A stretch of 64,000 nt of DNA from Candolleomyces eurysporus (Eukaryota; Basidiomycota; Agaricomycetes; Agaricales; Psathyrellaceae). The notes below the pieces were generated by a model. That model was not told where the DNA came from. It worked only from the letters and a program-made list of their open reading frames with translations, and did no database searches. The translations under genes were made by a program, and so were the position numbers. The DNA lies in assembly GCA_027579435.1 (NCBI GenBank), contig JANBPK010001190.1, positions 186,001 to 250,000 of the forward strand, written 5' to 3'. Positions 34,490-46,142 of this stretch are shown here, one piece after another (the stretch's first letter is position 1; the number at the start of each line of letters is the position of its first letter).

Positions 34490-35632
34490 CAGTTACTGAA
34501 AGTGCTCCTGGCATGAAGCAGACTGGCGCCTCTTTTTGAACTTCTACAGCACAAGCGAATCTCACCATTGGGGGGAGGGACCAAGCAGATAGGTGCAAGA
34601 GGTTGATCTCACCACGTTCGTAGCAGTGCCCATCCTGCCTTCGACGCGCAGGAGGGAGAGCCTCAGTTCGGTATTTCTTCCTTCGTCAAGGCACTTACAC
34701 AAGCCCAGATCTCCGAAAAGAAAAATCAACTGTGGACAAAAATGAAGTTTAGGCCTCCCGATATCAGGAATGGTCTTGCGCAGGGATTGCTGGGCATCTA
34801 TGTTCTTTGACCTTACCTGATGACGCCCAAAATTCTATCAATCTGCGACGTCAACCTACACGTTGTCCAAGACTCGACGATCCTTCCGGGAACGACCTAT
34901 CCCCGAAATATTTATCCACAAAGGGTGCAACTTCGCGCCCGAAGTCAAGGAAAGAGCATGACATCTCTGTCCGAGTGGTCTCCTTCTTCGTCCTACCTAT
35001 ACCATTCAACAAAAACATTAGCTATTGAATTGAAGAGGCAGCAAGGTCGCGGGGAAGAGACGCATGTGCCGTAAACTCTCTCAAAGCCCGGGTTGCCTCG
35101 AGCTCGAGGTGGTCCTCTTTCGTCTGAATTTGTGAAGGTAGACTTTGTCGGGCCTGGTAAACCGTAGGTAGTCAAACGACGGCGCGGCGAGAAAGTAAGG
35201 AGATGCATGCCAAAGAGCTTGAACATCCCTAGTATCTTTTCCTACTCTACACGGATGCTTCAAAAGGTCCTCCCATTACCTTTAGAAACAGGAAACCAGT
35301 GGATCGACAACTTGAAATACCATCGAATCAACCGAACTCACGTTTCTGAAGGGAACCCATTCTGTGGTAAACTCTTTAAATCGGGGGCAGAGAGAGTGGA
35401 ACAAAGAATCAAGCTCAGACCGAAACGCTTGAGCAATATCTTCAAACGTAGGACTGACTAACTTAGTCGCGTCCCAACATCACACACCTTCTCCTCAAGA
35501 TCTTTCAAGTTATTGATATGCTCGGTGCAGTATCAACAGGCTCGTGCTTGTAGTAGGTGGGGAGTCTATGTTGGCCCCAATGCTGGGCAACACCCACCAA
35601 AAGATGCGAGAACTTCTGTGGACGCCATGGAT
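34490..35632 (-). pseudogene. Broken copy of the coiled-coil/pore-former-like family (psi-1)
   Basis: Minus-strand homology to the genes at 36352 and 50289 runs across the whole length: the C-terminal exon near 34500-34560, GATTGCTGGGCATC-type sequence near 34786, the CCTACCTT/GTAGACTTTGTC region at 35125-35150, and the N-terminal exon near 35505-35630. Reading frames are broken by many indels and stops, and splice sites are degraded. It lies tail to tail with TBCC exactly as the 36.4 kb copy lies beside a TBCC fragment, so it is probably the original neighbour. Confidence 0.7.
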
Positions 35633-35744
35633 GGTCAGCGATTGATAACTTGTAAGGCAAGCGGCAAGCAAAAGGCGAGAAACGAGAGTGGACAATGATG
35701 CAAATAGATAGTTCATCTACATCCAAACAAGACGCCCCTAGCCT

Positions 35745-36008
35745 TTAATCATGTTCGCTAGCGGTGGAAATGCAAAAAGAGAATGGCCACCAACTCGCCA
35801 CCTTGATATTTTCCCGTGCGAACTCAAATACACAATGAATGGTAATTTCAACTTGGACGATGGACGAGGCTTGTATCACGTATGATTCTCGGTAACATAT
35901 CAAAGGAATATTGAATGTTCTAGTCAAGCAAATTGTGTATAGGAAGCAAGCGAAGGGGAGAGTGAGGCAGGAAGCGGACACCCCAACATCGAATTTCGAG
36001 TATTCTGA
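35745..36008. repeat. Duplicate of the region upstream of the APH kinase gene
   Basis: Matches 49008-49125 and 49500-49640 by eye: ATGTTCG..GGTGGAAA.GCAAAA/CACAAAAGAGAATGGCC and later GGAAGCGGACA.(G/C)CCAACATCGAATTT. It directly precedes the TBCC fragment at 36010, as in the 49 kb region. No gene of its own. Confidence 0.6.
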
Positions 36009-36009
36009 T

Positions 36010-36345
36010 CGAGACTTGTCACACTCCCAACTGGCCCCTCAACTCTTACGAGAACCGGTTAGCCTTCCTTCTTACCCCCCTTAGCTGTCCACTGATATCG
36101 CGACATTCAGCCCCTACCATTGCTAACAATCCAGGACTTTGCTCATATCAGTCTCGCGCTCTCCAAATTTCTCTATCGAGTCGGGAAAAAGATGGAGAGT
36201 AAGGTCAAACTATGGCCTCCTTGACCCGTCGCTTTTCGGATGAGCTGGCTGAGATCCTCGTGTTGCTGCTGCCGAAGACTTCAGCATTGTAGCAGCAACT
36301 TCCATACATTTTATTGTCCATATATTCGATGTACTCTCACTGGCT
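36010..36345 (+). pseudogene. Fragment of TBCC 3' end (copy A)
   Basis: Aligns with 34140-34480 of the real TBCC gene: end of exon 4 (AGAACCGGTT donor), intron 4, last exon (CAGGACTTTGCTCATATCAG, GAGTAAGGTCAAACTATGGCC) and 3'UTR (TTGTAGCAGCAAC, ATTCGATGTACTC). The frame is broken and no upstream exons are present, so it is not expressed as cofactor C. Confidence 0.8.
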
Positions 36346-36351
36346 CGTGAT

Positions 36352-38081
36352 CACATTCCGATGCCACGGGTTGCCGCTAAGACACCAAGGGCAACAACCC
36401 CGACGCACGCAGGCTGGAACGACCCGTAATCATGGTGGTTTTCGAGTTGGTTCATATACCTCCCTAACCCATCCATCAGAGGCCTGCAAATCGCTCGAGC
36501 TAGCTGGACCTCTTTCTTGAACCTCTGCTCAAGCGAAAAACTGTTAGAGCCAAAAGGTTAGATGAGAGAGGTAACTTCACCATGTTTGTAGCAGCCCCCA
36601 TCCCACCTTCAATGTGACCACAGAATTGTACCGCTTGGCTGCGAACCTGCAGGTACGTCGTCGACATGCAGGACGAATCTTCAGACTAATGGTTCTTACT
36701 TCTTTATAGCGAGAAACTCACGCATGACCAAATCTCCGAAAAGAAAATCAACTCTTCACACAACAGGTGAAGCTCGGGCTTCCAGCTATCAAGCCTTGCC
36801 ATAAGCCGAAGAATAGGCTGCTGTTCCAGGTTGCGCAGGGATTGCTGGACATCTCTGAGTTCTTTGGCCTTACCTGGTGACCGTAAATTTGTCAAAATTC
36901 AGGCTCACATTTCCTTGATTCTTGGAGACGACATGACCGATTCGACTTACCCTCACGTTCCATTTGCAGTATGACGACAACGCTGGGAAAGACGCTCATC
37001 CCGATGAACTAACGGAACCGAAGAGTCACCGATCAGAGGTGAAACAGGAGTTCGAGCAAGTTGACCTACGAGCATAGTAGACCCTGCGATTGCCAAAGAT
37101 TGCTTGGCTTCCCTAATCTATAGCCGAAAAGGTCAGCTCAAGCCATGGACAAACGACACCGGACTCACCTTTCGATCAAACCTAAAGAACGAGGAACATA
37201 GAAATCCAATTAGCTGCAGTTCCGAAAAAAAAAAGGTGGATGAAAACGACGCACTCATCAATCTGAGCATGAATGCTATTGATCTGGGACTTGAAGAGAC
37301 TCGCTATCCAGGATGGAAAGAATCCTTTAGAAGCGACCCATCCCCCAAACTTATCCACAAAGTGTGCGACGTCGCGTTTGAAGTCAAGGAAAGAGCGTGA
37401 CATCTCATCCGAGTGGTCTCGGTCTTCGTTCTACTATGCATATCATTCAATTGAACGAAAAAATCAGCTATTTGATTGTCTAGACCGCAAGGTGAATGAG
37501 AATGAAGAAACACACGCACCGTAAAGTCTCTCAAGGCCTTGATTGCTTCCAAGCGATCCTCTTCTGTTTGGATGTTTTCTACCTTATCAAGGTAGACCTG
37601 GTCAAAGCCTGGTGCATGGTGAACAGGCGAACGACGACGACAGGACAAAAAACGCACGCCTAAGAACATCCCTAGTATCATTCCCTACTTTACAGGAAAG
37701 CTTTAAGAGGTCCTCCCATCGCTGTCACAAGCAGGAAATCAACAACAGTAGATCGATAAATACCGCTGAATAAACCAAACTCACGTTTCTGAAGGTCGAC
37801 CATTCTCTTCCAAACCCTAGTAAGTCAGGTGCAGAAATAATCGAATAAATAACCAAGTCCGGAGATTGAAAAGCTCGAGCAATGTCGTCGAACGCATCAT
37901 CGACGACCTTCGCCGCGCTCCCAACACCGCTCAGTTTCTCTTCAAGATCTTTCAAAGTATTGATATGCTCAACCGCAGTATCAACGAAGTCGTACTTGCA
38001 GTCGGTGGAGAATCCATGTTGGTCCCAATGCTGCAGAATAGCCGCCTGTTGGGCAAAACCAAGAGCTGCTACGAACGCCAT
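36352..38081 (-). CDS. Coiled-coil protein, alpha pore-former-like family (member 2)
   Basis: Multi-exon minus-strand gene, start at the Met ending 38081 (MAFVAALGFAQQAAI), with clear blocks matching the genes at 41152 and 51978: an N-terminal helical exon with VDTAVEHINTLKDLEEKLSG, a short exon (~37700-37650), FDQVYLDKVENIQTEEDRLE, FLDFKRDVAHFVDKFGGW, a weakly hydrophobic segment (ESLAIAGSTMLV-type, ~37080-37040), and C-terminal coils (KELRDVQQSLRNLEQQ). The usual stop of the sister gene is replaced here and the frame runs a further ~26 codons to TGA at 36352, so the C-terminus is odd. Architecture (long helices around a hydrophobic stretch) resembles ClyA/Cry6/Hbl-type pore formers; this is a structural inference, not a proven function. 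May be in early decay. Confidence 0.5.
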
Positions 38082-38444
38082 GGAGGGTGAGTGATTGAAA
38101 GGGTAAGTGGCAAGCAAAAGTACTCAGCGGTACTCCTTTTATATGAACCAAGCGAGATCAGTCGTACTAATGAATCACACAATCGTAATGGAAGCTCTTC
38201 AGATAGATTGAAGGGACCGGAGTCGCATGACGCCGGTGGCTTAGTATGGAATCTCTTCTCTGAGTTTGGCTGATCAATGAGAACCATTTATCTGGCGGTC
38301 AGCGGTCCAATTGGTGAAACGTTGAGAGTACAGACGGCGTTTGCGCAATTTGTGATTTAGGCAGTGTTGTACACCGGCATCTTGAATTCTCTGACAGGGA
38401 ATCGGCGAAATCTTGTTCAAACAACTCATGAACACGTAGAATTT

Positions 38445-39660
38445 TCAGAACAAGTTGGTGATAGTTTGAAGCTGAACCTTATACTTCTCTAATCCCTCGA
38501 CGAGCGGAACGCAAAGAAGTCCCGCGGGTTTAACTCTCTTGGAGTGCTGGGAGCCCAATCGTTACCATGCCCAATCAACCTGTGGTCAATGGGCCAATGC
38601 TTTGCACGGCAGTTCTCCGAGGCATTTTGACCCGTGGGGGCTTCAATGCATTCCTTCAGCCTGAAGTGCTTAGCGGAATGGGTGATGCACATGAGAACGA
38701 CATACCAAATTGAGCGGCGGAGCTTAAAGCTCACCATCACTGCAAAAGCTTGGCGGCAGAGGCTCGAGGGTAACAATGTAATGTACCCGAGTCAAAATGC
38801 CTCGGAACATGAACAGCGCACCAGAAGCTCACCTTGATGTGATCGCGGAATTGGACTGGCTGGCTATGCACCTAGCGAGGAGTTAGCAAGCCCTCGAAGT
38901 CGAGGCAAGTAGGCTTACAGAAGACCACGTCTCAGCGAATAGAACGAGCTTATCGCAAACAACAGCAATGTTGGGGCTCCAGGCGTCGAGTGTGGTTTCT
39001 ACTTGGCCAAGCTGTTGCTCCTGGACTTGAACTGCATCCGGTCGGCTTTGTATACTTTGGAGTTCAGTTTTCTTTGCTGAAATTCCGAGTGAAGAAGAAC
39101 GCTTCGAGGACGCTCAGAGGAACTCTTACCCCTACGTTTGGCCTGAAGCGAAGCCGATGAGCTCAAAGAACACACCAGTCCTGATCTCTGACTAGCTTGA
39201 ATACAGCTCACAAATAGGAAGCCATTTGCGAAGGTCATGGCCTATTTAGCATCTTTAGCTGGAATCGCGATAGTTAGGCCCGAAGGTTTTAAATTACCTT
39301 GAAGAGAACCAGCCTTGCCGTCCAAAATAAGTGGAGACGATTGATCAATTTAAACTATGCTTCGAACGAATGGAGACTTTTCTATCCCGTCCTGGAGGTG
39401 CACAGAGCCGTCATATCTCCTTTCCGCGTGTTCAGTGATTGGGGGAGCGGATGAAAGCCCTTGCAGTGCCTTCATGATGCCTGGCCAGTGGCGGCCTTCT
39501 TCCGTCTTGATAATCATCTCAATCAGAGTGAGATAAATCTCATCGAAATCTATTAAATAAAGCTAGAGCATTGGGGCAGATGTGGAATAACTCACATTTG
39601 AGGAATTGATAGAGTCTGTTGCAACATTGATCGATCGATGAAAGAATCTCTCGTCCAGAA
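38445..39660 (-). pseudogene. Truncated family copy lacking its N-terminal exon (psi-2)
   Basis: Closest in sequence to the gene at 52364-53890. Matching exons are around 39640-39590 (short exon), 39560-39470 (FDEIYLTLIEMI-type block), 39420-39330, 39290-38990 and 38900-38445, ending at the same TGA context (CAGAACAAGTTGGTG). The first exon is absent, and a ~190-bp stretch at about 38570-38830 has no counterpart in the sister gene. The frame is broken at several points, so it is called a pseudogene. Confidence 0.6.
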
Positions 39661-39799
39661 TCCAAGTACTTTTTTAAACTTCAATGTAACTGTTTTCCGG
39701 CCAATCACAGAAGCATTCATTTCACCAAAGTATGGTACAGCATTTGCATTTCCAAGTCACTCAGCGTATTCTACGGATGTAAATTCACCCGAGCTCACT

Positions 39800-40663
39800 C
39801 AAGCTTGGTCGCGTAGGAGTTCAACGCTCCTCGAACTTGCTGGACACCCCGCTGGACTGCAGGAAGGTTTTCCTTGAGTTTCTGGCAACATCAAAGAGTT
39901 GAGCTCAGTCGTTCTTTCCGAAGAATACAGAGTATATCTCACCTTGAGGCCATTACGCCAGTCGTTGCCTTGCAAGCTTCCGACAACATGGTTACTCTCT
40001 TTGTCAGCCTGTACAAGCGGTCGGTTTAGCATGAGGTAAATCTGCGAACGGGATGTAAGCCTACCAGGCCTTCTATCTCTTCAAAGGCACTCTTGGGGCC
40101 AGGAGTGCTGTTCAATTGGTATTTCTGAGACGGATGCTCGGCCTGTTTCGTGACGGATGATTGATATGTCAGGAAAGTTGTATGAATGATTTCGGACGAA
40201 GAAATTTGACCTGTAAGAAGCTTTCGAACTCTTTGACAAGGTCGTGAGCATCTCCCTCGGTCTCAACGTCGTTGATCATGGACAGGAAAACCTGATCAAA
40301 GCCTTCGAGAAATTGTCAGCGATCAAATCTTGGACAAACCACAAAAGCTTTACGTTGGAGCCAGCCAGAGAGAGACGACGCAGCGTCGCGAGATGACTGC
40401 AACGCTCTGGTCCAGTTCTATTAATCCAGAGTTAACGACATATCCAGACCACTGCAATGAGTACTCCATACCTCATTAAATTGAGCAGTAGTAGTTGCCA
40501 GCTGAGTAACAAGCGAGAAATGAGCAGAGTATTTGGAGGCGAAGTCCTTAGCCTCCCGAGCGACGCGATCGACGCCCTTGTCGATGGTGATGCCCTCCGA
40601 AGAAAGGTTGTTCACGTTGCTGATGTACTGTCCAGGACTGACCCAGGGAGAGGTGTAAGACAT
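39800..40663 (-). CDS. N-terminal half of a divergent family member
   Basis: Starts at the Met ending 40663 (MSYTSPWVSPGQYISNVNNL). Exons homologous in position to the gene at 41152 can be traced: helical exon 1 to ~40473, a short WTRAL..SSRDAASSLSG exon (~40425-40355), a FDQVFLSMINDVETEGDAHD block (~40300-40212), then shorter exons (ADKESNHVVGSLQGNDW near 40010; KLKENLPAVQRGVQQVRGAL near 39880). No hydrophobic segment or C-terminal coil follows in frame. It may be a shortened gene, or the 5' half of a broken gene whose 3' part was replaced by the fragment at 38445-39660. Confidence 0.4.
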
Positions 40664-41151
40664 GTTGTTGAGTGGGGAAGAAAGAGTAGGTTAGGATGAT
40701 GTATTCGGAGAGCTAAGTCCAAGTTTTTATAGGATCCTCTGGAGTGCGAGATGCAAACCAACTCGAACGACTTGGTTGCAAAACAGAGCGCGAACCTGAC
40801 GCATAGGACTGGATGGCGCAAAGTATATTTTTTATCACAGACGTCAATCTGTCCTGCACAATACGGAAGGTATAGTTAACGCCCACGAGATGGGTATCAT
40901 AATCCCGGTTGCCATTTCGGGATTTCGGGACTTTCACCTCGGAGGAGAAAGAAGTTTCCATGTTGGCCATCTTCTAACTATTTTGAAGCGTATGTGATAC
41001 AGTTAGATCATGGGGGCAGCCTGTTGACTGATTTACAAGTATAAATGGACTTGGTATCATCAATTTGGCTGACGACTTATAAAAGCGGCCGAACCTGAAC
41101 TTCTAGTTTTCCTCAGGTTTCTTCGCATTCATATTATCGCATCCATTCAAC

Positions 41152-42689
41152 ATGCCCACCGACCAGGAAAAGATTGCATTTGCCAACGCCGTCATCGAGC
41201 AACTCGATGATGATGAAATGGTCAAGAAATTCCAGGAGAACGTGCAGCAGGTTGGGGTCTGGGCCAACCAAATCGACGCTTCCTTCGACAAGGTCACTCG
41301 AAAGTTCACCGAAATGGTTGACAAGTACGGTAAAGACTTTCCGGGATTTAACGACTACAAGAACGAATGGGTTGGCTACTACCAGGTGATATTGACTTAT
41401 CCTTTTTCCGAAGCGTTCTAACTCCTTGTGCTTTCCAGCGCTGGGTCAAGCTGCTTGCCCTCTCTCGTGATGTCGCTTCCGAGCATGTTACGATCCTGAG
41501 GCGTGAGCACCGTTCGTCCTCTTGCTTTTTTNGGCATATTGCTGATTACTTGGGATAGGCTTCGACCAAGTCTTCCTCGACATGGTCGAGAGTATTGAGA
41601 CTGACCAAGATCGCAAGGACGTTATCGTCGAGCTTCAGCAATTCATCGTAAGTCACCCCTTTTTCTTATGCCTCGGCCTGCGTCTCTAACGCTTTGACTT
41701 GAAGGACGAGAAACATGATAAGTCTACCGAGATGTCCTCGGGCTTCCTCACGCTTAAACGCGACATTGCGGACGACTTTGTGCCCCGATTGGACCAATGG
41801 ATCAAGGACAAGGGCACTCAGCTCGCGAACGAGGCCAAGCAACTCAAGCTCGAGATCGACGGTCTCCAAGGAGAAATTGAAGTGTACGTCTCTTTCTTTT
41901 ACATATTGTTAACTTATCCATAAACCTAACCAATACTTCACTTGCCCAGTCTTGATAAAAAGGTTTCTCGTTTCCACTTCAAGGTGGGATCCCGTAACTA
42001 ACTACCGTCCTACTATCAGATCAAGGACGCGACCACGGCGCTGGCGGCGTGTGGTGGCTGCCTCTGCGTATGTGCAATTTGACCTTGTTACTTTCCATCA
42101 TGTGCACTAAATGGACGTCACTGTCCCTTGTTTTGCAGGTCATCGGCGTCGTCGTCGCCGGCTCCGTTCTCGCTTCCTACAAGTCGGAGCGAAATGGTGA
42201 GTCCCAGAATCTTTGGCTTGTTTCTGTGAAGCGTTAACAATCTACCAGACAAGGCCAAGAAGCTGCAAGAGAAGCAGGATGCCCTCGCCGAGGTCAACCG
42301 TAAGCAGCAAGCCTTGGCCAACCTCCAGAGCGATTTCGATGGCGTGAAGCCAGACATTGCCTTGATCTGCGAGAAGCTTGTCCTATTCGCCGAGATCTGG
42401 TCTTCCGTACGTTTTCGGGTCTATCTCGCCATCTCTTTGGCTTCTCACCCCAATTCTATAACTGCAGGTCCGTAGCCAGACGGTTCAGTTCCAAGAGCAT
42501 CTCAAGGGAGGCATGGAGGCCGTTACCAATCTCGTAAATCGATATTTGCCATTGAATTAAGAAAGCTACTAATATCTATGATCACAGCGCTTCAAGAAGG
42601 AAGTCCGCCTTGCTAGGAAGGTGTGCGGACCTCTTGAAGCCGGATTGGCGAAATACGCCACCGAGCTGGAGAACCGCAAGCCTAAATAG
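41152..42689 (+). CDS. Alpha-helical pore-former-like coiled-coil protein (member 4)
   Basis: Best preserved plus-strand member. Ten exons splice in perfect phase (41152-41385, 41439-41502, 41559-41647, 41705-41883, 41950-41962, 42020-42067, 42139-42196, 42249-42406, 42468-42533, 42588-42689), 336 residues. Residues ~1-185 are charged amphipathic helices. Residues ~195-225 form a hydrophobic Gly/Ala/Val stretch around two Cys (AACGGCLC, then VIGVVVAGSVLASY). Two more long helices follow (residues ~230-335). There is no N-terminal signal peptide. A helical bundle with one hydrophobic hairpin and no signal is the pattern of ClyA/Cry6Aa/Hbl-type pore-forming proteins, known in fungi from genome surveys. 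Function is inference; it could also be a membrane-remodelling or incompatibility factor. Intron 2 holds an N. Confidence 0.6.
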
Positions 42690-44335
42690 GTCTACTCATA
42701 TCTTTGACTGTGAAAGACTTGAATTGTCGTCCGTTACAATCATGTACTTTTAAAGCGTCTGTTAAATATATTCTTGGTGCCTCAAATAATGGATTACATG
42801 ATCACAGCTTGAAGACCGACGGAAGCGCTCGTGAACTTTGCTGATTGTTTGGACTAAACGCCGATGTTAAACATTTGACGCTGCAACCGCCTTGGGCTGC
42901 CTCTTGCGTTTGTACACTCTAGATCTACCACGCGGACGTTCATCACCAATTCCCAAGCTCTCTGCAGACATGTGCAAGCTCCAGTGTACTTCTCATTTTG
43001 CGGGCTAAGCTTTGCTTGTGACTTCCAAAGGGTCTTCATGTGGGCCTTGACGTGGACGGAGTGCGAGTTTGAGCGTACCCTGTGGCAAAAAGAACTGCCA
43101 CTGTACCCTCGAACAGAAGGAAGAATACTCGACAGGGCACCATCGAAACTTTCGTTCATTCATCGATCTCAGTTGGCTCCCAAACTCCACTGGGGAGATG
43201 GATGAGGAATCATGGCGTTATGGAGCATGGACTACCCTCTATCCCCAACTTCGCACAATTACACTCTAGATTACACTCCATCACAAAAATGAAGTGGGAC
43301 TTCGTGGAGTGGGGGTCATGAGATCTTGGTGAATTGTTGTCGTCGCCAGCATCCCAGAACCAGGCTCTATACTCACCCCGTCTTTGATTTGTCTTTCCTC
43401 CTGTCGCCTTCTTGTTCTCAGATGTCAACGTTCATTTCCATTCAGCAACATCTCCACCCGATGTGTAGACGTATCTTCGATGGAGAACTTCTAACCGGCA
43501 GTCTCTAGTTCCGACCTATTGCAAGGATTCGACCCTGGAGTTTCTGTCCAACTTTGGGACCGGAGGAATCGGACGAACTCGGCCACTCGATCTTTCATGC
43601 GACAATATTCCTTCACAACTTCTTCCTCTCAGCGGGCTAACGTGGCTTTGGACTTGTATTGGAAGTAATCGCCGACCCCGAGTACCTGACTGGCTGTTTC
43701 AAATTCCACAGGTCGTGATTGTAGATGCCTACCAGCTTCGGGTCCCACTCGACCTGCCTTGACCACGGGTCCTTTAGGCTGATAATTGCTTCTATGAATT
43801 ACCTTGTCCTTTCTTTGGAGCATATTGCCTATCACCCATTTTGGCGAGTGGATTGCCACTGTTGACGTCGGCACTCAGCTCCAATATTTATGGTGCTTCT
43901 TTCAGGGTTTGCAGCTTTTTTGACTTAGCCATTCATTCGAGTTCTCTCAGAAGCCGAGTCTCTCGGAGCAACTTGAGCCTTCGCCAGGAACTAGTGTGTC
44001 GAATGAAGAGCGTAAATTGTGTAACTTCCAAGTCGGGTCTCATGCGTGGATGAGAGCTCCTGGTCACATGGGATATGGTTCGTCATTCTGAGAGCGGTAT
44101 CTTTGCCGAAGTCAGTCTGCAACCCTTGATTCGACTCTGCGACTCGATTCATGAAGTTTGAAGCGAATCAAACTGGGTTTGAGAACTAGGTTCATCTTAG
44201 GACTTGCGCAACAACACCCCAACAGTGGTTTGTACGGTATTGAAGCGGTGTTTCGAACGCGAAATTCAACACAAAGGCCCCCTTTTCTTAGCCGCTTCAT
44301 CGCATGACTCTTGCAATTGATCAACGTGTCTTCTA
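42690..44335. other. Intergenic, no gene supported
   Basis: Both strands have only short broken frames. A minus-strand stretch at ~43560-43880 has mildly coding-like composition (EEEVVKEYCRMKDRVAEFVR-type helix, broken from the next block by a stop) and could be an old retroelement or gene remnant, but no family is recognisable. Confidence 0.4.
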
Positions 44336-44339
44336 GTGC

Positions 44340-44640
44340 TGGTGCGGTCGTTCTCGCCGGCGGCCTATCCTCAAAATCTCGCTCAGCTCGATCAAAAACA
44401 TTGGCAATTCCGTTGTCCAAATCGACCAGACCTTTGACCGCGTCAGTCCCGGTTTCAAGGCCATGGAAGTGACTTCCCCGAAGTCGCTGGCTACAGGAAG
44501 GAATGGGACGGCCATAAAGTGGTAGGTGCTTTCGTGACACCACCCCAGGCTGCAGGCTAATCGGGTATCTCCTCAGCGCTGGGGTCGGTATCTCCGGCAA
44601 TCCCGAGATGTCGCCTGCCGTGTTTAGGCGTGCGCATTGA
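44340..44640 (+). pseudogene. Plus-strand relic of the coiled-coil family (psi-3)
   Basis: Two blocks match the first two exons of the gene at 41152: a QIDQTFDRVSPGFKAME-like stretch at ~44400-44465 (compare QIDASFDKVTRKFTEM) and an RWGRYLRQSRDVA-like stretch at ~44578-44620 (compare RWVKLLALSRDVAS). The acceptor CCTCAG is kept. Everything else is lost. Confidence 0.5.
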
Positions 44641-44915
44641 TGCACAGGCGAGTCCTCCACCTCTGTCGATAGGAATTGGTCAAATTAGGCAGAATCAGAG
44701 GAGCAGAAAAAATCGACTTGCCTGCAGGAAAGCCTTCATCAGCCATGGTGACCCTTGATGCCAGAGGCGAAAGGTCCCCATATTGTGAGGATCAGGGGTC
44801 AAAGTTGTTATCAATGTCGCTGAAAGTCCTGTCGATGGTCATAGAGACATCCGCTATCTCAGCGATGTTGGCCTGAAACCTTTTGACTTGCTCGGAGGAG
44901 AACAGCATGGAATTC
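44640..44915 (-). pseudogene. Minus-strand relic of the coiled-coil family (psi-4)
   Basis: Matches exon 1 of the gene ending at 53890 (SEQVKKFQANIAEIADASMT-type block): on the minus strand it reads SEQVKRFQANIAEIADVSMT followed by IDRTFSDI. It also keeps the AGTCCTCCACCTCT intron-region landmark. Head to head with psi-3, without downstream exons. Confidence 0.6.
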
Positions 44916-44999
44916 AGGGAGCCAGACGGAATAGGGATGGAATTGCTTTGTTGCACGAAAGCCACGCGCGTGAACCCTATTCATTCTACAAAGTGGATA

Positions 45000-45530
45000 A
45001 TGATACAAAGAGCAGCTCATCTACACCCAAAGCAGACCTGCCTTGCCTTCTTGATTCCGGTGATGTCCCAAGGCTCAGCGCTCAGGCTTTGTACGCTCCA
45101 TCCAATGTATTCAATCTTCATCCAGAGACATCAACATGTTAGCGTAGTTCCAATAGTCCGGGTACCATCCAGCGTTATCGAGAGCTAAAATATGACCGGA
45201 TTTGTCGACCAAGATGTTCTGGGGAGCGATGTCGCCATGGGTGAAGGTAGATTTGTTGCAGCGTGGAAGTACTCGAGGGAGATCTCTCCTGTCGCGATAC
45301 GAGAGACCGTTGAATCTTACATATCGATCGAATATATGAGCACGCACGGCTCATGGTCGACGAGGGGGGGGGCGAAATATTGTTGGTATCGTTGCCAAGC
45401 AGGATGTAGAAACTCGGAGAGCCGTCGGCAGCGCAGCGGCAGAATAAGGTCTCCAAATATGCAGAACCCAGGAGAAAAACAGGTTCTCTCCCTCGGGTTT
45501 TCTGCACATGGCACATTCCCTTCAATAACT
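45000..45530 (-). pseudogene. Broken APH-like kinase (twin of the gene at 48152)
   Basis: C-terminal lobe of an aminoglycoside/choline-kinase-like fold. FTHGDIAPQNILVDKSGHIL retains the HGD catalytic loop, but the metal-binding loop reads ILALDNAGW where the sister has ILALVDWENAGW, a three-residue deletion removing the DWE core. The N-lobe is gone: homology starts at LETLFCRCAADGSPSFYILL and upstream sequence is unrelated. A frame break sits at the GGGGGG run near 45365. Flanking sequence down to ~44930 is also shared with 48058-48250, so it arose by segmental duplication. Confidence 0.8.
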
Positions 45531-46142
45531 GAAACCATTCAACATAGCTTCAACTCGGCTTTTGAATGGTGCCCATCTCATAGTGATATGTGAAAAATCA
45601 AGCTCATAAATGTCAAGACATGGTAACTTTAGCATAAGCAGGGGACCAGGGTGTGATGGTAAGCTGCGTGTTGCCATTTGTAACACTAATGACTTGTCAC
45701 AAACACAAGGCATACACGAGGCAACTAATCTAGATTCCGTATTGGAGCATACCAGTGAAAGTTCACCTTGCCCGACATGATGAAATAGAGGAGCTGGGGG
45801 AAGCCTAACGTGCATTCTCAGATAAATATATCAGTGGTGCCTGCTTTAAACAATGCACAATTTAGTCTAAGGAATTGGATCAACGGAAAGTCCAATGTTA
45901 TCTCTGGTGACCCGCGATATCAGTCTCACTTCCTTTTGGAAAGACCAAAGACTTGAACCTATTCAATCGTACTTATCTACAGCACAGCGTGTGCGACGGT
46001 TGCGTGACGGCAGGCCCTTCACCCCCTCACAATCAAACTTTGAGCTTTGCCTTGCTTCCAACTCACATGATTGACTCTCTTAAAGCCCTTACTGTCTACA
46101 TCCATCCAGTTCCACAGTTTCTTTTCACTCCACCTCAACATC
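45531..46142. other. Intergenic, promoter side of the Cys-rich gene
   Basis: No gene seen. Includes the presumed promoter of the gene at 46143, with CCCTCACAATCAAAC and TCTTAAAGCCC near 46020-46090 but no clear TATA box. Confidence 0.3.

Noticed and set aside
39800..42689. Divergent pair at 40663/41152 as a two-component toxin operon
   Set aside because: The minus-strand partner lacks the C-terminal half and hydrophobic segment, so a binary system cannot be supported from sequence.
43560..43880. Possible retrotransposon gag/pol remnant
   Set aside because: No reverse transcriptase, protease or integrase motif and no LTRs; too short and broken to assign.
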